A stretch of 43,600 nt of DNA from Prochlorococcus sp. AG-347-L02 (GTDB lineage: Bacteria > Cyanobacteriota > Cyanobacteriia > PCC-6307 > Cyanobiaceae), in contig QCCL01000012.1 in assembly GCA_003281255.1 (NCBI GenBank), positions 1 through 43,600 of the forward strand, read 5' to 3'. How positions within the stretch are numbered: position 1 is the stretch's first letter; every line of letters begins with the position of its first letter. Shown one piece after another: positions 18,293 through 27,186 of the stretch. Position numbers and translations under genes: made by a program. The notes beneath the pieces were generated by a model that was given only the letters and a program-made list of their open reading frames with translations, was not told where the DNA came from and made no database searches.

Positions 18293-20182
18293 TTAAATAT
18301 TTAACTTAAATTTTTTGACAATTTTATCTGCCATCTGATCAGGCAAAAGTCCTAATTTTTCTTTACTCTGATCAGGTGAAGCATGATCAACTAAAACATC
18401 GGGTATACCTATTCTGTATACCGGAATGTTTAGTTCATTATCGTTAAATAATTCAACTATTGCGGAACCAAAGCCACCGATTAAGGTTCCCTCTTCCATA
18501 GTTACAACTTTTTGAATCCTACTTGCTAAAGGCATAATAAGACTTTTATCAAGAGGTTTCACAAATCTTGCATTGACAATGGATGCATTAATGTTCATAT
18601 TTTCTAAAATCTTTGCTGTTTCAATAGCTGATGCAACCATTGATCCATAAGCAATAATTAAAATATCTTCTCCTTCTTCAAGTATTTCAGCTTCACCTAT
18701 ATTCAAAGGTTCCCAACCCTCATCCATTACAGCCACCCCTAATCCAGATCCTCTGGGAATTCTTAGAGCTGTAGGACCCTTATGGTTAATTGATGTTATT
18801 AACATTCTCTGTAATTCAGACTCATCTTTTGGTGCCATCAATACAAAATTAGGTATAGATCTCATATAACTGATATCGTACTGACCTTGATGAGTAGGAC
18901 CGTCAGCCCCAACTATCCCAGCTCTATCAAGTACAAACGATACAGGTAAATTTTGTATCCCTACATCATGAATTAATTGATCGAATGCACGTTGGAGAAA
19001 AGTACTATAAATAGCTACAACAGGTTTAAGACCATCGCAAGACATTCCAGCCGCAAGAGTAACTGCATGTTGTTCTGCTATTCCTACATCGATATATTGA
19101 TCTGGAATATTTTTTTGCAATAAATCTAAACCAGTCCCTGTGGCCATTGCTGCTGTAATACCAACAACTTTGCTATCTTGTTCACATATCTTTAATAAGG
19201 TTTGACCAAATATTTTACTATAACTAACTGGCTTAGGTTTCTTTGATGGAATAGATTTACCAGTTGTAAGATCAAATGCAGACTGTGCATGATATCCGAC
19301 TTGATCGGCTTCTGCATATGGATAACCCTTCCCTTTTGTTGTAACAACATGAACAAGTACAGGTCTTTTAAGTTTATGGGCAGCATTAAAAGTCTTAACT
19401 AAGTTATCAATATCATGACCTTCAATTGGACCCATATATGTAAATCCAAGTTCTTCAAAAACAGCTCCAACCTTAGGCACAGATAGTCGTCTAACACTTC
19501 CTTTAATATTTTTAAGTTCTTCTGGAATATCCTTACCAATTAAGGGTATATTTTTAACACTTTCTTGAACACTATCGGACAAAAACTGAAGTGGTGGACT
19601 TACTCTTACCTTATTTAAGTAAGATGAAAGGGCTCCAACCGGAGGTGAGATAGACATATCATTATCGTTCAATACTACAACTAAAGGGGTATTTGGTAAG
19701 TGACCTGCATGATTTATAGCTTCTAGTGCCATTCCTCCAGTTAGTGCTCCATCTCCAATAACAGCGACACATTTATAATTTTCACCTTTTCTATCTCTTG
19801 CTATTGCCATTCCTAAAGCAGCGGAAATAGAAGTACTTGCATGTCCAGCACCAAAATGATCAAATTTACTTTCACTTCTTTTTAGATATCCAGCGACTCC
19901 ATTTTGTTGTCTTAAAGAATCAAACTGACTGAAACGTCCTGTAATTAATTTATGAGGGTAACCTTGATGTCCTACATCCCAAACAACTTTGTCAAAATCA
20001 AGATCAAGAGTTTGATATAAAGCCAATGTCAACTCCACTACACCTAATCCAGGACCAAGATGTCCTCCACTAGTAGATACTACTTGAAGATGTCTTTCTC
20101 TAATTTGACAAGCAATTTCCTCTAATTGTGAAATTGTTAAGCCATGAAGTTGATTTGGATGACTTAACTCACTTAAAAGCAT
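18293..20182 (-). CDS. dxs: 1-deoxy-D-xylulose-5-phosphate synthase
   Basis: Thiamin-diphosphate enzyme that condenses pyruvate and glyceraldehyde 3-phosphate, the entry step of the MEP isoprenoid pathway that supplies carotenoids, phytol and quinones. The 629 residues are full length. Visible motifs are [16 protein letters not shown] with the catalytic His, the cofactor motif [16 protein letters not shown] continuing to NDNDMS, the Glu of [12 protein letters not shown], and [15 protein letters not shown]. The start is the ATG at 20182. ispE, another enzyme of the same pathway, is at the far end of this window. Confidence 0.97.
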   Translation of the reverse strand: MLLSELSHPNQLHGLTISQLEEIACQIRERHLQVVSTSGGHLGPGLGVVELTLALYQTLDLDFDKVVWDVGHQGYPHKLITGRFSQFDSLRQQNGVAGYLKRSESKFDHFGAGHASTSISAALGMAIARDRKGENYKCVAVIGDGALTGGMALEAINHAGHLPNTPLVVVLNDNDMSISPPVGALSSYLNKVRVSPPLQFLSDSVQESVKNIPLIGKDIPEELKNIKGSVRRLSVPKVGAVFEELGFTYMGPIEGHDIDNLVKTFNAAHKLKRPVLVHVVTTKGKGYPYAEADQVGYHAQSAFDLTTGKSIPSKKPKPVSYSKIFGQTLLKICEQDSKVVGITAAMATGTGLDLLQKNIPDQYIDVGIAEQHAVTLAAGMSCDGLKPVVAIYSTFLQRAFDQLIHDVGIQNLPVSFVLDRAGIVGADGPTHQGQYDISYMRSIPNFVLMAPKDESELQRMLITSINHKGPTALRIPRGSGLGVAVMDEGWEPLNIGEAEILEEGEDILIIAYGSMVASAIETAKILENMNINASIVNARFVKPLDKSLIMPLASRIQKVVTMEEGTLIGGFGSAIVELFNDNELNIPVYRIGIPDVLVDHASPDQSKEKLGLLPDQMADKIVKKFKLNI

Positions 20183-20298
20183 TTAACAAAAATTGGTATC
20201 TATATAATCTAAAACGCCGAGGTGCAAAATGAGTATTTTTTTTGAAATAGATCATGTAATGTTTTATTAGATTAATAATTAATGCTAAAAATATATAT

Positions 20299-21840
20299 AT
20301 GAATGATTATTTTGAAAAAATACTTCAAGCTGAAGTCTATGAAGTTGCAAAAAAAACACCACTAGAGAAAGCTCACAATTTAAGTAATACACTTAATAAT
20401 GAAGTTTTTCTAAAAAGAGAAGATCTTCAAGATGTATTTTCATTCAAAATAAGAGGTGCATATAACAAAATGAGTAAGCTCACAAATTCACAGCTTGCTC
20501 AGGGAGTAATTACTTCAAGTGCTGGCAATCATGCTCAAGGGGTTGCACTTAGTGCCCTTAAGTTAAATTGCCAAGCAACCATATTAATGCCCATTACCAC
20601 ACCTCTAGTAAAAGTTAAGGCAGTAAAAAGTTTAAAAGCAAAAGTTATATTATATGGCGACAACTATGATGAGACTTACAAAGAGGCAATAAAGATTAGC
20701 AAAGAAAGAAAATTGTGCTTTATTCATCCCTTTGATGATCCAGATGTAATAGCAGGACAAGGAACTATAGCTATTGAACTTGAACAGCAGCTTAAGGACA
20801 AACCTTATGCAATTTATATTGCCGTAGGTGGTGGTGGATTGATATCAGGAATATCCATTTACGTTAAAAAAATATGGCCTGAAGTTAAAATAATTGGTGT
20901 AGAACCAGAAGATGCTGACGCAATGACAAAATCATTAGAAGAAGAAAAAATTGTGGAATTATCTTCTGTCGGTCAATTTGCAGATGGAGTGGCGGTTAAA
21001 AAAATTGGTAAAAATACTTTTGATATAGGTAGAAAATATATAGATAAGATGATTAGGGTTAATACTGATGAAATATGTGCTGCTATAAAAGATGTTTTTG
21101 AGGATACTAGATCAATACTTGAGCCTGCAGGAGCATTATCAATTGCAGGAATGAAAAAAGACATTCTAAATTCGAATCATTCAAATAGAAAAATGGTTGC
21201 GATTGCATGTGGTGCAAATATGAATTTTGAGAGGCTTAGATTTGTAGCAGAAAGAGCAGAACTTGGAGAGTGTAAGGAAGTAATGATGGCTGTTGAAATT
21301 CCTGAACGTGCTGGAAGTTTAATTGATTTTTGTAAGTTACTTGATAATAGAAATTTAACTGAATTTAGCTATAGGATGTCGAATTCTAAGAATGCCCAGA
21401 TCTTTGTAGGAGTACAAGTATATGGGTTAAATGATAAAAAAAACCTTTTAAATGTATTTAAAAATTCGAATTACTCATTTATTGACATAAGTAATGATGA
21501 ATTATCCAAAAATCATCTCAGACATATGGTAGGTGGCAGATTACCAAAGAATTTTAAAGAAATGGATAATAGAAATTTTGTAGAGCTTTTATACAGATTT
21601 GAGTTTCCTGAAAGACCTGGCGCATTAATAAACTTCCTAAATAATATGAAATCTAATTGGTCTATAAGCGTATTTCACTACAGGAATTATGGTGCTGATG
21701 TAGGGAAAATTGTTATTGGAGTTTTAATAGATAGAAATGAAATTTTAGAGTGGAATAAATTTGTAAGAATTCTAGGCTATAAATTCTGGGATGAAACTCA
21801 AAACGATACATATAAATTATTCCTTGGTGCATCAGATTAA
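20299..21840 (+). CDS. ilvA: Threonine dehydratase (biosynthetic)
   Basis: PLP enzyme that deaminates threonine to 2-oxobutanoate, the first committed step to isoleucine. The catalytic domain (about residues 1-325) has the PLP lysine in VFSFKIRGAYNKM, SSAGNHAQGVA, and the phosphate-binding glycine loop VGGGGLISGI. The C-terminal regulatory part (about 335-513) has two ACT-like repeats, each starting with a similar stretch (VEIPERAGSLIDF and FEFPERPGALINF). This two-repeat arrangement is the biosynthetic form inhibited by isoleucine, unlike the short catabolic enzyme. The 513 residues fit the family. Confidence 0.96.
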   Translation: MNDYFEKILQAEVYEVAKKTPLEKAHNLSNTLNNEVFLKREDLQDVFSFKIRGAYNKMSKLTNSQLAQGVITSSAGNHAQGVALSALKLNCQATILMPITTPLVKVKAVKSLKAKVILYGDNYDETYKEAIKISKERKLCFIHPFDDPDVIAGQGTIAIELEQQLKDKPYAIYIAVGGGGLISGISIYVKKIWPEVKIIGVEPEDADAMTKSLEEEKIVELSSVGQFADGVAVKKIGKNTFDIGRKYIDKMIRVNTDEICAAIKDVFEDTRSILEPAGALSIAGMKKDILNSNHSNRKMVAIACGANMNFERLRFVAERAELGECKEVMMAVEIPERAGSLIDFCKLLDNRNLTEFSYRMSNSKNAQIFVGVQVYGLNDKKNLLNVFKNSNYSFIDISNDELSKNHLRHMVGGRLPKNFKEMDNRNFVELLYRFEFPERPGALINFLNNMKSNWSISVFHYRNYGADVGKIVIGVLIDRNEILEWNKFVRILGYKFWDETQNDTYKLFLGASD

Positions 21841-21861
21841 TTTTAAGGTAAATTAGGAAAG

Positions 21862-22413
21862 ATTTCGGTAATAAAAATCAATCAATCTGATCTTAATACC
21901 ACACCAATATCTGATATAGATCTAGTTACTAAAGTTGAAGCTGTTCTATATTTGAAAGGCAGACCCGTAACAAAAAAGGATCTTTCAGAAATTACTAATT
22001 CTGATATGAACTCAATAAATGATGCAATTAATGATCTAAAAAAAAAATACTCTAATCCCAACTCAGCTATTGAATTAAATGGAGTTAATAACAGTTTTTC
22101 TCTCGAATTAAAATCAAGTCTTAATGAATTCGTCGATGATTTACTTCCCTCTGATTTAAAAACATCAGAATTAAGGACATTGGCAACTATTGCAATCAAA
22201 AAAAAGATCCTGCAATCGGATCTTATACTTCTTCGAGGTTCAGGAGCTTATGATCATATTAAAGAATTATTAGAAAAAAAACTAATTGTCAAACGTAAGC
22301 AAAAAGATGGTAGATCATATTGGTTATCATTATCAGAAAAGTTTTTTCAAACTTTTGCTGTTAGTAATGAATATCTTTCAAATATAGGTAGCAGTAATAA
22401 TAAGCAGCAATAA
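21862..22413 (+). CDS. scpB: Segregation and condensation protein B
   Basis: Winged-helix partner of the SMC-ScpA complex, which compacts and segregates chromosomes. The conserved first helix LVTKVEAVLYLKGRPV and the later SELRTLATIAIKKKI and RGSGAYDHIKELL are clear. Both winged-helix domains are present. The start is a problem: the frame is open from the TAA at 21844 and contains no ATG, GTG or CTG before the conserved region. The only TTG (21952) would cut the first helix. An ATT at 21862 or an ATA at 21871, both near the ribosome-binding-like AGGAAAG (21855-21861), is the likely start. I list the ATT. No scpA is in this window. Confidence 0.85.
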   Translation: MSVIKINQSDLNTTPISDIDLVTKVEAVLYLKGRPVTKKDLSEITNSDMNSINDAINDLKKKYSNPNSAIELNGVNNSFSLELKSSLNEFVDDLLPSDLKTSELRTLATIAIKKKILQSDLILLRGSGAYDHIKELLEKKLIVKRKQKDGRSYWLSLSEKFFQTFAVSNEYLSNIGSSNNKQQ

Positions 22414-22451
22414 TAAGTAAATGTTAGTATATACGAAATAACGAAAGGATA

Positions 22452-22730
22452 ATGTTATCTGAGATTTTTGCAGTTCTGGGCCAAACTTTATCAATCTACT
22501 CTTTCATATTGATAATAAGAATTTTACTTACATGGTTTCCAGGTATTGATTGGAGTAACAGTGTTTTATCTGCATTAACTTCAATAACAGATCCTTATTT
22601 AAACATTTTTAGGGGTATTATCCCTCCAATAGGTGGATTTGATATTTCATCTTTATTAGCTTTTTTACTTTTAAATGTTATTCAAAATTTAATTACAAAT
22701 CTCCAGTATGCGAGCTTAGGTTACAGCTGA
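22452..22730 (+). CDS. YggT family membrane protein
   Basis: A 92-residue protein with two transmembrane segments and the YggT signature ILIIRILLTWFPGIDWSN, followed by ITDPYLNIFRGIIPPIGGFD. YggT proteins (YlmG/Ycf19 in cyanobacteria and plastids) are linked to cell division, nucleoid distribution and thylakoid membrane organisation in other organisms, but the biochemical role is unclear. It lies 38 bases after scpB, which fits a chromosome or division context. It converges with the MazG-like gene with a 2-base gap. Confidence 0.9.
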   Translation: MLSEIFAVLGQTLSIYSFILIIRILLTWFPGIDWSNSVLSALTSITDPYLNIFRGIIPPIGGFDISSLLAFLLLNVIQNLITNLQYASLGYS

Positions 22731-22732
22731 AT

Positions 22733-23062
22733 TTATCTATCATCTCCAGAACCTCTTATATTCCCTTTAGCGGCTCTTAATTTTAATTTTTCGAGGTTTT
22801 GTAATGCAACATCTTCTAAATTAAAATCTAATTCTGTACAAAGATTTGAAATGTACCACAATACATCTCCTAGCTCTTTTTTAATACCTAATTTTGATTC
22901 GTTATCAAATATTCCATTTTTATCTCTTATTACCTTTTTCACTTTTTCTGCCACCTCACCAGCCTCTCCAACTAAACCAAGAGTTGGATAAATATTATTT
23001 GAGCCTAAATCTGGATATTGTGCTGTTTCTCTAGCTTTTATCTGATAAGTTTCAAAATCCAT
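22733..23062 (-). CDS. MazG-like nucleotide pyrophosphohydrolase
   Basis: Single-domain all-alpha NTP pyrophosphatase of 109 residues. The metal-binding acidic motif is visible as GEAGEVAEKVKK followed by KKELGDVLWYISNL, the usual ExxE/ExxD arrangement. It is about half the length of E. coli MazG, which has two such domains. Such enzymes hydrolyse (d)NTPs or modified nucleotides to monophosphate and pyrophosphate. The substrate cannot be read from the sequence. It starts at ATG and is divergent from pyk with a gap of about 60 bases. Confidence 0.88.
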   Translation of the reverse strand: MDFETYQIKARETAQYPDLGSNNIYPTLGLVGEAGEVAEKVKKVIRDKNGIFDNESKLGIKKELGDVLWYISNLCTELDFNLEDVALQNLEKLKLRAAKGNIRGSGDDR

Positions 23063-23123
23063 GACTTAAATAACTAACTTTGGGTATGGTAAATTTATTT
23101 ATATCTAGCAATATTATTTATAT

Positions 23124-24917
23124 ATGTCGAATATTGATTTAAAAAGAAGAACAAAAATAGTAGCAACTATTGGTCCTGCAACTCAATCTGAAGAGATAAT
23201 TACAGATTTAATTAAAGCTGGAGTAACAACATTCAGATTAAATTTCTCACATGGAGATCATAAAGATCATGCTGAGAGAATAAAAACAATAAGGGAAGTA
23301 TCAAAAAAATTAGATATAGATATTGGAATATTGCAAGATCTACAAGGACCTAAAATACGATTAGGGCGCTTTAAAGATGGGCCAGTAAAAGTTAAAAAAG
23401 GCGATCAATTCACACTGACATCAAATGAAGTCGAATGTACAAATACTATTGCAAATGTAACCTATGACAAACTTTCTCAAGAAGTTAGCGAAGGGAAAAG
23501 AATACTTTTAGATGATGGAAAAATAGAAATGATTGTAGAAAAAGTAGATACACAGGCTAATCTTTTGAAGTGCATGGTAACTGTAGGAGGAGTTCTTTCA
23601 AATAACAAAGGTGTTAATTTCCCAGATGTTCAATTATCAGTAAAAGCATTAACAGAAAAAGATAAAGAGGATTTAAAATTCGGTTTATCTGAAGGAGTTG
23701 ATTGGATAGCACTAAGTTTCGTTAGAAATCCATCTGATATAAATGAGATAAAAGATTTAATAAACAAATATGGGCATTCAACTCCTGTAGTCGCAAAAAT
23801 AGAAAAATTTGAAGCAATTGATCAAATCGATACAGTATTACCCTTATGTGATGGGGTTATGGTTGCAAGAGGTGATTTGGGAGTAGAAATGCCTGCTGAA
23901 GAAGTTCCTCTTTTACAAAAAGAATTAATAAGAAAAGCTAATTCATTAGGTATACCAATAATTACAGCGACCCAAATGCTTGATTCTATGGCTTCTAACC
24001 CAAGACCAACTAGGGCCGAAGTTAGTGATGTTGCGAATGCAATTCTCGATGGTACAGATGCTGTAATGCTTTCCAACGAAACTGCAGTTGGCGATTATCC
24101 TGTAGAGGCAGTTGAAACGATGGCAACTATAGCAAGAAGAATTGAAAGGGATTATCCACTTAAGGCTATTGAAAGCCACTTACCGAGTACGATCCCAAAT
24201 GCTATTAGTGCAGCCGTAAGTAACATAGCTAGACAACTTGAAGCAGGAGCTATAATCCCTTTAACAAAATCAGGTTCTACCGCTCGAAATGTAAGTAAGT
24301 TCAGACCTCCAACACCTATCTTGGCAACTACTACAGAGAGGGGGGTAGCGAGAAGATTACAACTTGTTTGGGGAGTTACTCCAATAGTAGTTAAAAATGA
24401 TGAAAGAACAGCAAAAACATTTAGTTTAGCTATGCAAATTGCTCAGGAGATGGGGATCCTAAATCAAGGAGATTTAGTAGTACAAACCGCAGGTACATTA
24501 ACTGGAATTAGCGGCTCTACAGATTTGATAAAAGTTGGTTTAGTAAGAAAGATAGTATCAAGAGGAATTTCAATAGGGGAAATAGGTGTTACAGGTAAAG
24601 CAAGAATAATTAGAAATAATCTTGATTTATCATTAATTTACCCAGGAGAAATATTATTTGTTCCGAAGGAATTAATGAAAAATATTCCACTGAGTAAAAA
24701 TATTGCTGGTATTGTTACGAACCAAAATGTAAATGATGTTTATGCTTTGTTTAACAAAAATAATAAAAAGATTTCTACAATTTGTAATTTAGAAAATATG
24801 GATAATCATCAAATCAGTAATGGCGACCTTATTACACTACAGCTTAATGAAGGAGTAATATACATGGGACAAATTGAGGATGATGATGATGCAATAGATA
24901 AATATAAATATGTCTAG
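23124..24917 (+). CDS. pyk: Pyruvate kinase
   Basis: Transfers phosphate from phosphoenolpyruvate to ADP, the last step of glycolysis. The core is complete: TKIVATIGPAT, FRLNFSHGDHKDH, the catalytic-lysine stretch VVAKIEKFEAID, MVARGDLGVE and ITATQMLDSMASNPRPTRAE. At 597 residues it is longer than the 470-residue E. coli enzymes. The last about 110 residues, after VGLVRKIVSRG, resemble the mobile phosphohistidine-type domain of PEP-utilising enzymes, found on many cyanobacterial and Gram-positive pyruvate kinases. Its last 8 bases overlap the next gene. Confidence 0.96.
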   Translation: MSNIDLKRRTKIVATIGPATQSEEIITDLIKAGVTTFRLNFSHGDHKDHAERIKTIREVSKKLDIDIGILQDLQGPKIRLGRFKDGPVKVKKGDQFTLTSNEVECTNTIANVTYDKLSQEVSEGKRILLDDGKIEMIVEKVDTQANLLKCMVTVGGVLSNNKGVNFPDVQLSVKALTEKDKEDLKFGLSEGVDWIALSFVRNPSDINEIKDLINKYGHSTPVVAKIEKFEAIDQIDTVLPLCDGVMVARGDLGVEMPAEEVPLLQKELIRKANSLGIPIITATQMLDSMASNPRPTRAEVSDVANAILDGTDAVMLSNETAVGDYPVEAVETMATIARRIERDYPLKAIESHLPSTIPNAISAAVSNIARQLEAGAIIPLTKSGSTARNVSKFRPPTPILATTTERGVARRLQLVWGVTPIVVKNDERTAKTFSLAMQIAQEMGILNQGDLVVQTAGTLTGISGSTDLIKVGLVRKIVSRGISIGEIGVTGKARIIRNNLDLSLIYPGEILFVPKELMKNIPLSKNIAGIVTNQNVNDVYALFNKNNKKISTICNLENMDNHQISNGDLITLQLNEGVIYMGQIEDDDDAIDKYKYV

Positions 24918-26142
24918 GAATATCTCAATAAAAGAAGCCTTAGGCATGGCAACAAAAACTTTAGTTTCGAACAAATTGAGAAGTTCGTTAACAATGCTTG
25001 GGATCATTATAGGAAATGCTTCAGTTATTACACTTGTTGGACTTGGTAGAGGTGCTCAAACATTAGCAAAAAACCAATTAAGTAATTTAGGTGCCAATGT
25101 TTTATTCATTGTTCCCGGAAATAATGACACAAGAAGAAGAGGTATTTCATTTCCTAAAAACCTAGTTTTAGAAGATGCAGCAGCAATAAGCAATCAAGTA
25201 CCAACAGTTAAAAAAGTTGCTCCTCAAATCTCTGCTAATGAAATAGTGCAATCAAACTCTAAAAGTTTAAATATATCAATTGCCGGAGTTACTCCTGAAT
25301 TTCTTGAAGTAAGAAGCTTTGAAGTAGATAAGGGAAGATTTTTATCAAAAAGTGATGTTAATAGTGCAAGAAGTTATGTTGTAATAGGTCCTGATCTTAA
25401 AGACGAATTTTTCAAAGATACATCTTCATCACTTGGAAAAAAAATCAGAATTAAAGACCATACTTATGAAATTATCGGAATATTAAAACCAAAAGGTGCT
25501 GTATTTGGAAGTAATCAAGATAAAAATGCTTATATTCCATTAACCACTATGGTCAATAGGATTACAGGTAAGGACCCGACATATGGAGTAAGTTTAAGCT
25601 TCATTAGTGTTGAAGCGATAAATAAAAATGCAACTAGTGCCGCTAAATTTCAGATTACTAACTTATTAAGGCAAAGACATAAAATAATCAGAGATGATGA
25701 CTTTGCCGTTAGATCACAAGAAGATGCATTGAATATAGTTACCAATATAACAAGTGGACTAACTTTTTTATTGGCTGGTATTGGGGCAGTATCCTTGGTT
25801 GTCGGAGGCATAGGAATCATGAATATTATGCTCGTTTCTGTAAGCGAAAGGACTGAAGAGATTGGTCTTAGAAAAGCAATAGGAGCTAAACAGTCAGATA
25901 TATTAATTCAATTTTTGATTGAGGCATTGATTTTATCTACAATTGGAGGATTAATTGGAACAACAACGGGATTATCAGGTGTTTTTCTTTTGTCTCTGAC
26001 AACACCACTTCCTGCATCAGTAGGAATTACAACTACTTTTTCCACCATGATCATTTCAGGATCAATAGGTTTAATCTTTGGCGTTTTACCAGCTAAAAGA
26101 GCTTCTAAATTAGATCCAATTGTTGCATTGAGAAGTTTATAA
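24910..26142 (+). CDS. MacB-like ABC transporter permease
   Basis: Membrane subunit of a MacB/FtsX-type ABC transporter, 410 residues. An N-terminal transmembrane helix (LTMLGIIIGNASVITLVGLG) is followed by a large extracytoplasmic domain (about residues 50-280), then three helices at the C-terminus forming the FtsX domain, with SERTEEIGLRKAIGAK between them. This is the permease only; no ATP-binding subunit is encoded nearby. The substrate is unknown; relatives export peptides, lipoproteins or glycolipids (the DevC type). The ATG overlaps the end of pyk by 8 bases. Confidence 0.9.
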   Translation: MSRNISIKEALGMATKTLVSNKLRSSLTMLGIIIGNASVITLVGLGRGAQTLAKNQLSNLGANVLFIVPGNNDTRRRGISFPKNLVLEDAAAISNQVPTVKKVAPQISANEIVQSNSKSLNISIAGVTPEFLEVRSFEVDKGRFLSKSDVNSARSYVVIGPDLKDEFFKDTSSSLGKKIRIKDHTYEIIGILKPKGAVFGSNQDKNAYIPLTTMVNRITGKDPTYGVSLSFISVEAINKNATSAAKFQITNLLRQRHKIIRDDDFAVRSQEDALNIVTNITSGLTFLLAGIGAVSLVVGGIGIMNIMLVSVSERTEEIGLRKAIGAKQSDILIQFLIEALILSTIGGLIGTTTGLSGVFLLSLTTPLPASVGITTTFSTMIISGSIGLIFGVLPAKRASKLDPIVALRSL

Positions 26143-26157
26143 ATAAAATTTATAACT

Positions 26158-26727
26158 ATGCTCAATTTTTATAAATTAATTGAGATACTGGTGAGTCTTC
26201 AATTACTAGTAATAACATCAATGTTACCTGTTTACATTCCACTACCTTTTATCTATAAATTAGGTAATAACCTTGAGTTACCTATCACATGGCAAATTCC
26301 AACGATAATTTTATTAACACTTGTATTTCATAAAAAAATTATTTTCAGAGCATTTTCTATATATTTATTTTTGGGGTTATTTATATTTCCAGTCTTCCAT
26401 CAAGGAGGTTCAATAGGTTATTTGCTCACTCCAAATTTTGGTTATTTATTAGGTTTATATCCATTAATAAAAATAATTGATAATTTAAATAATAGAAATA
26501 GAATAAATGTTGGAAACTTTTTAAAAAATGGATTTATAGCAATAGTTGCTATGCATTTAACTGGAATATTTTACAACTTCATTCAAATTGTATTCTACAG
26601 TCAATTTAATTTATTTTTATATAATTTAGGGAAATACTCATTAGGTAAGATTGGATATCATATTTTAATGCTTTTTCCACTTTTATTACTTATTAAACCT
26701 ATAGAACGTTTAAAACGTAGTAAATAA
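26158..26727 (+). CDS. bioY: BioY-family biotin transporter subunit
   Basis: Membrane protein of 189 residues with about six hydrophobic segments. The stretch GGSIGYLLTPNFGYLLGLYP corresponds to the substrate-binding loop of BioY, the biotin-specific S component of energy-coupling-factor transporters. It is more divergent than typical BioY, so the family call is good but biotin specificity is an inference. No EcfA or EcfT genes are nearby; solitary BioY proteins are known. It shares one base with the lspA start (TAATG), suggesting coupled translation. Confidence 0.78.
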   Translation: MLNFYKLIEILVSLQLLVITSMLPVYIPLPFIYKLGNNLELPITWQIPTIILLTLVFHKKIIFRAFSIYLFLGLFIFPVFHQGGSIGYLLTPNFGYLLGLYPLIKIIDNLNNRNRINVGNFLKNGFIAIVAMHLTGIFYNFIQIVFYSQFNLFLYNLGKYSLGKIGYHILMLFPLLLLIKPIERLKRSK

Positions 26728-27185
26728 TGATTAATAAAATACAAACAAAAATATATTTTTTATCTTTAAGTATTTTTATTGCTCTAATAGATCAATCTAC
26801 TAAATATTTAATGTTTTATAACAAAAAATTATTTGTTAATAAAGATTTTCTTTTATTTAAATTAGACTTTGTAAAAAATTATGGGGCAGCATTTAACATA
26901 TTTAGTGGTAGTAGAATATTTTTATCTTTAATAAGTATTTTGTTTTCAATATTACTTATTTATTTAATATTTAGGAAAAATACATTTAACTTATTCGATC
27001 TATATTCTTACAGCTTTATTCTCGGGGGGACTATTGGTAATGGTATAGATAGGATATATAAAGGTTTTGTGGTTGATTTTATAAATTTAAATATTATAAA
27101 TTTTCCAGTATTTAATATTGCTGATATATCTATTAATATTGGTTTCATTTTTTTACTGTATAAGATTTTTAAAAATAATCGATAA
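26727..27185 (+). CDS. lspA: Lipoprotein signal peptidase (signal peptidase II)
   Basis: Aspartyl protease in the plasma membrane that removes signal peptides from lipidated prolipoproteins. The 152 residues have four transmembrane segments. The two catalytic aspartates lie in GNGIDRIYKGFVVDFI and FPVFNIADISINIG. The conserved FVKNYGAAFNIF near residue 50 is the usual N-x-GAAF motif. The ATG overlaps the bioY stop by one base, and the next gene begins one base after its stop. Confidence 0.93.
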   Translation: MINKIQTKIYFLSLSIFIALIDQSTKYLMFYNKKLFVNKDFLLFKLDFVKNYGAAFNIFSGSRIFLSLISILFSILLIYLIFRKNTFNLFDLYSYSFILGGTIGNGIDRIYKGFVVDFINLNIINFPVFNIADISINIGFIFLLYKIFKNNR

Positions 27186-27186
27186 G

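Noticed and set aside
20228..20269. 13-residue frame from ATG in the gap between dxs and ilvA
   Set aside because: Too short, no recognisable signal, and in an AT-rich intergenic region that must hold two divergent promoters.
24910..26142. Macrolide efflux pump
   Set aside because: Only a MacB-like permease is present, with no ATPase or adaptor next to it; the substrate cannot be inferred.
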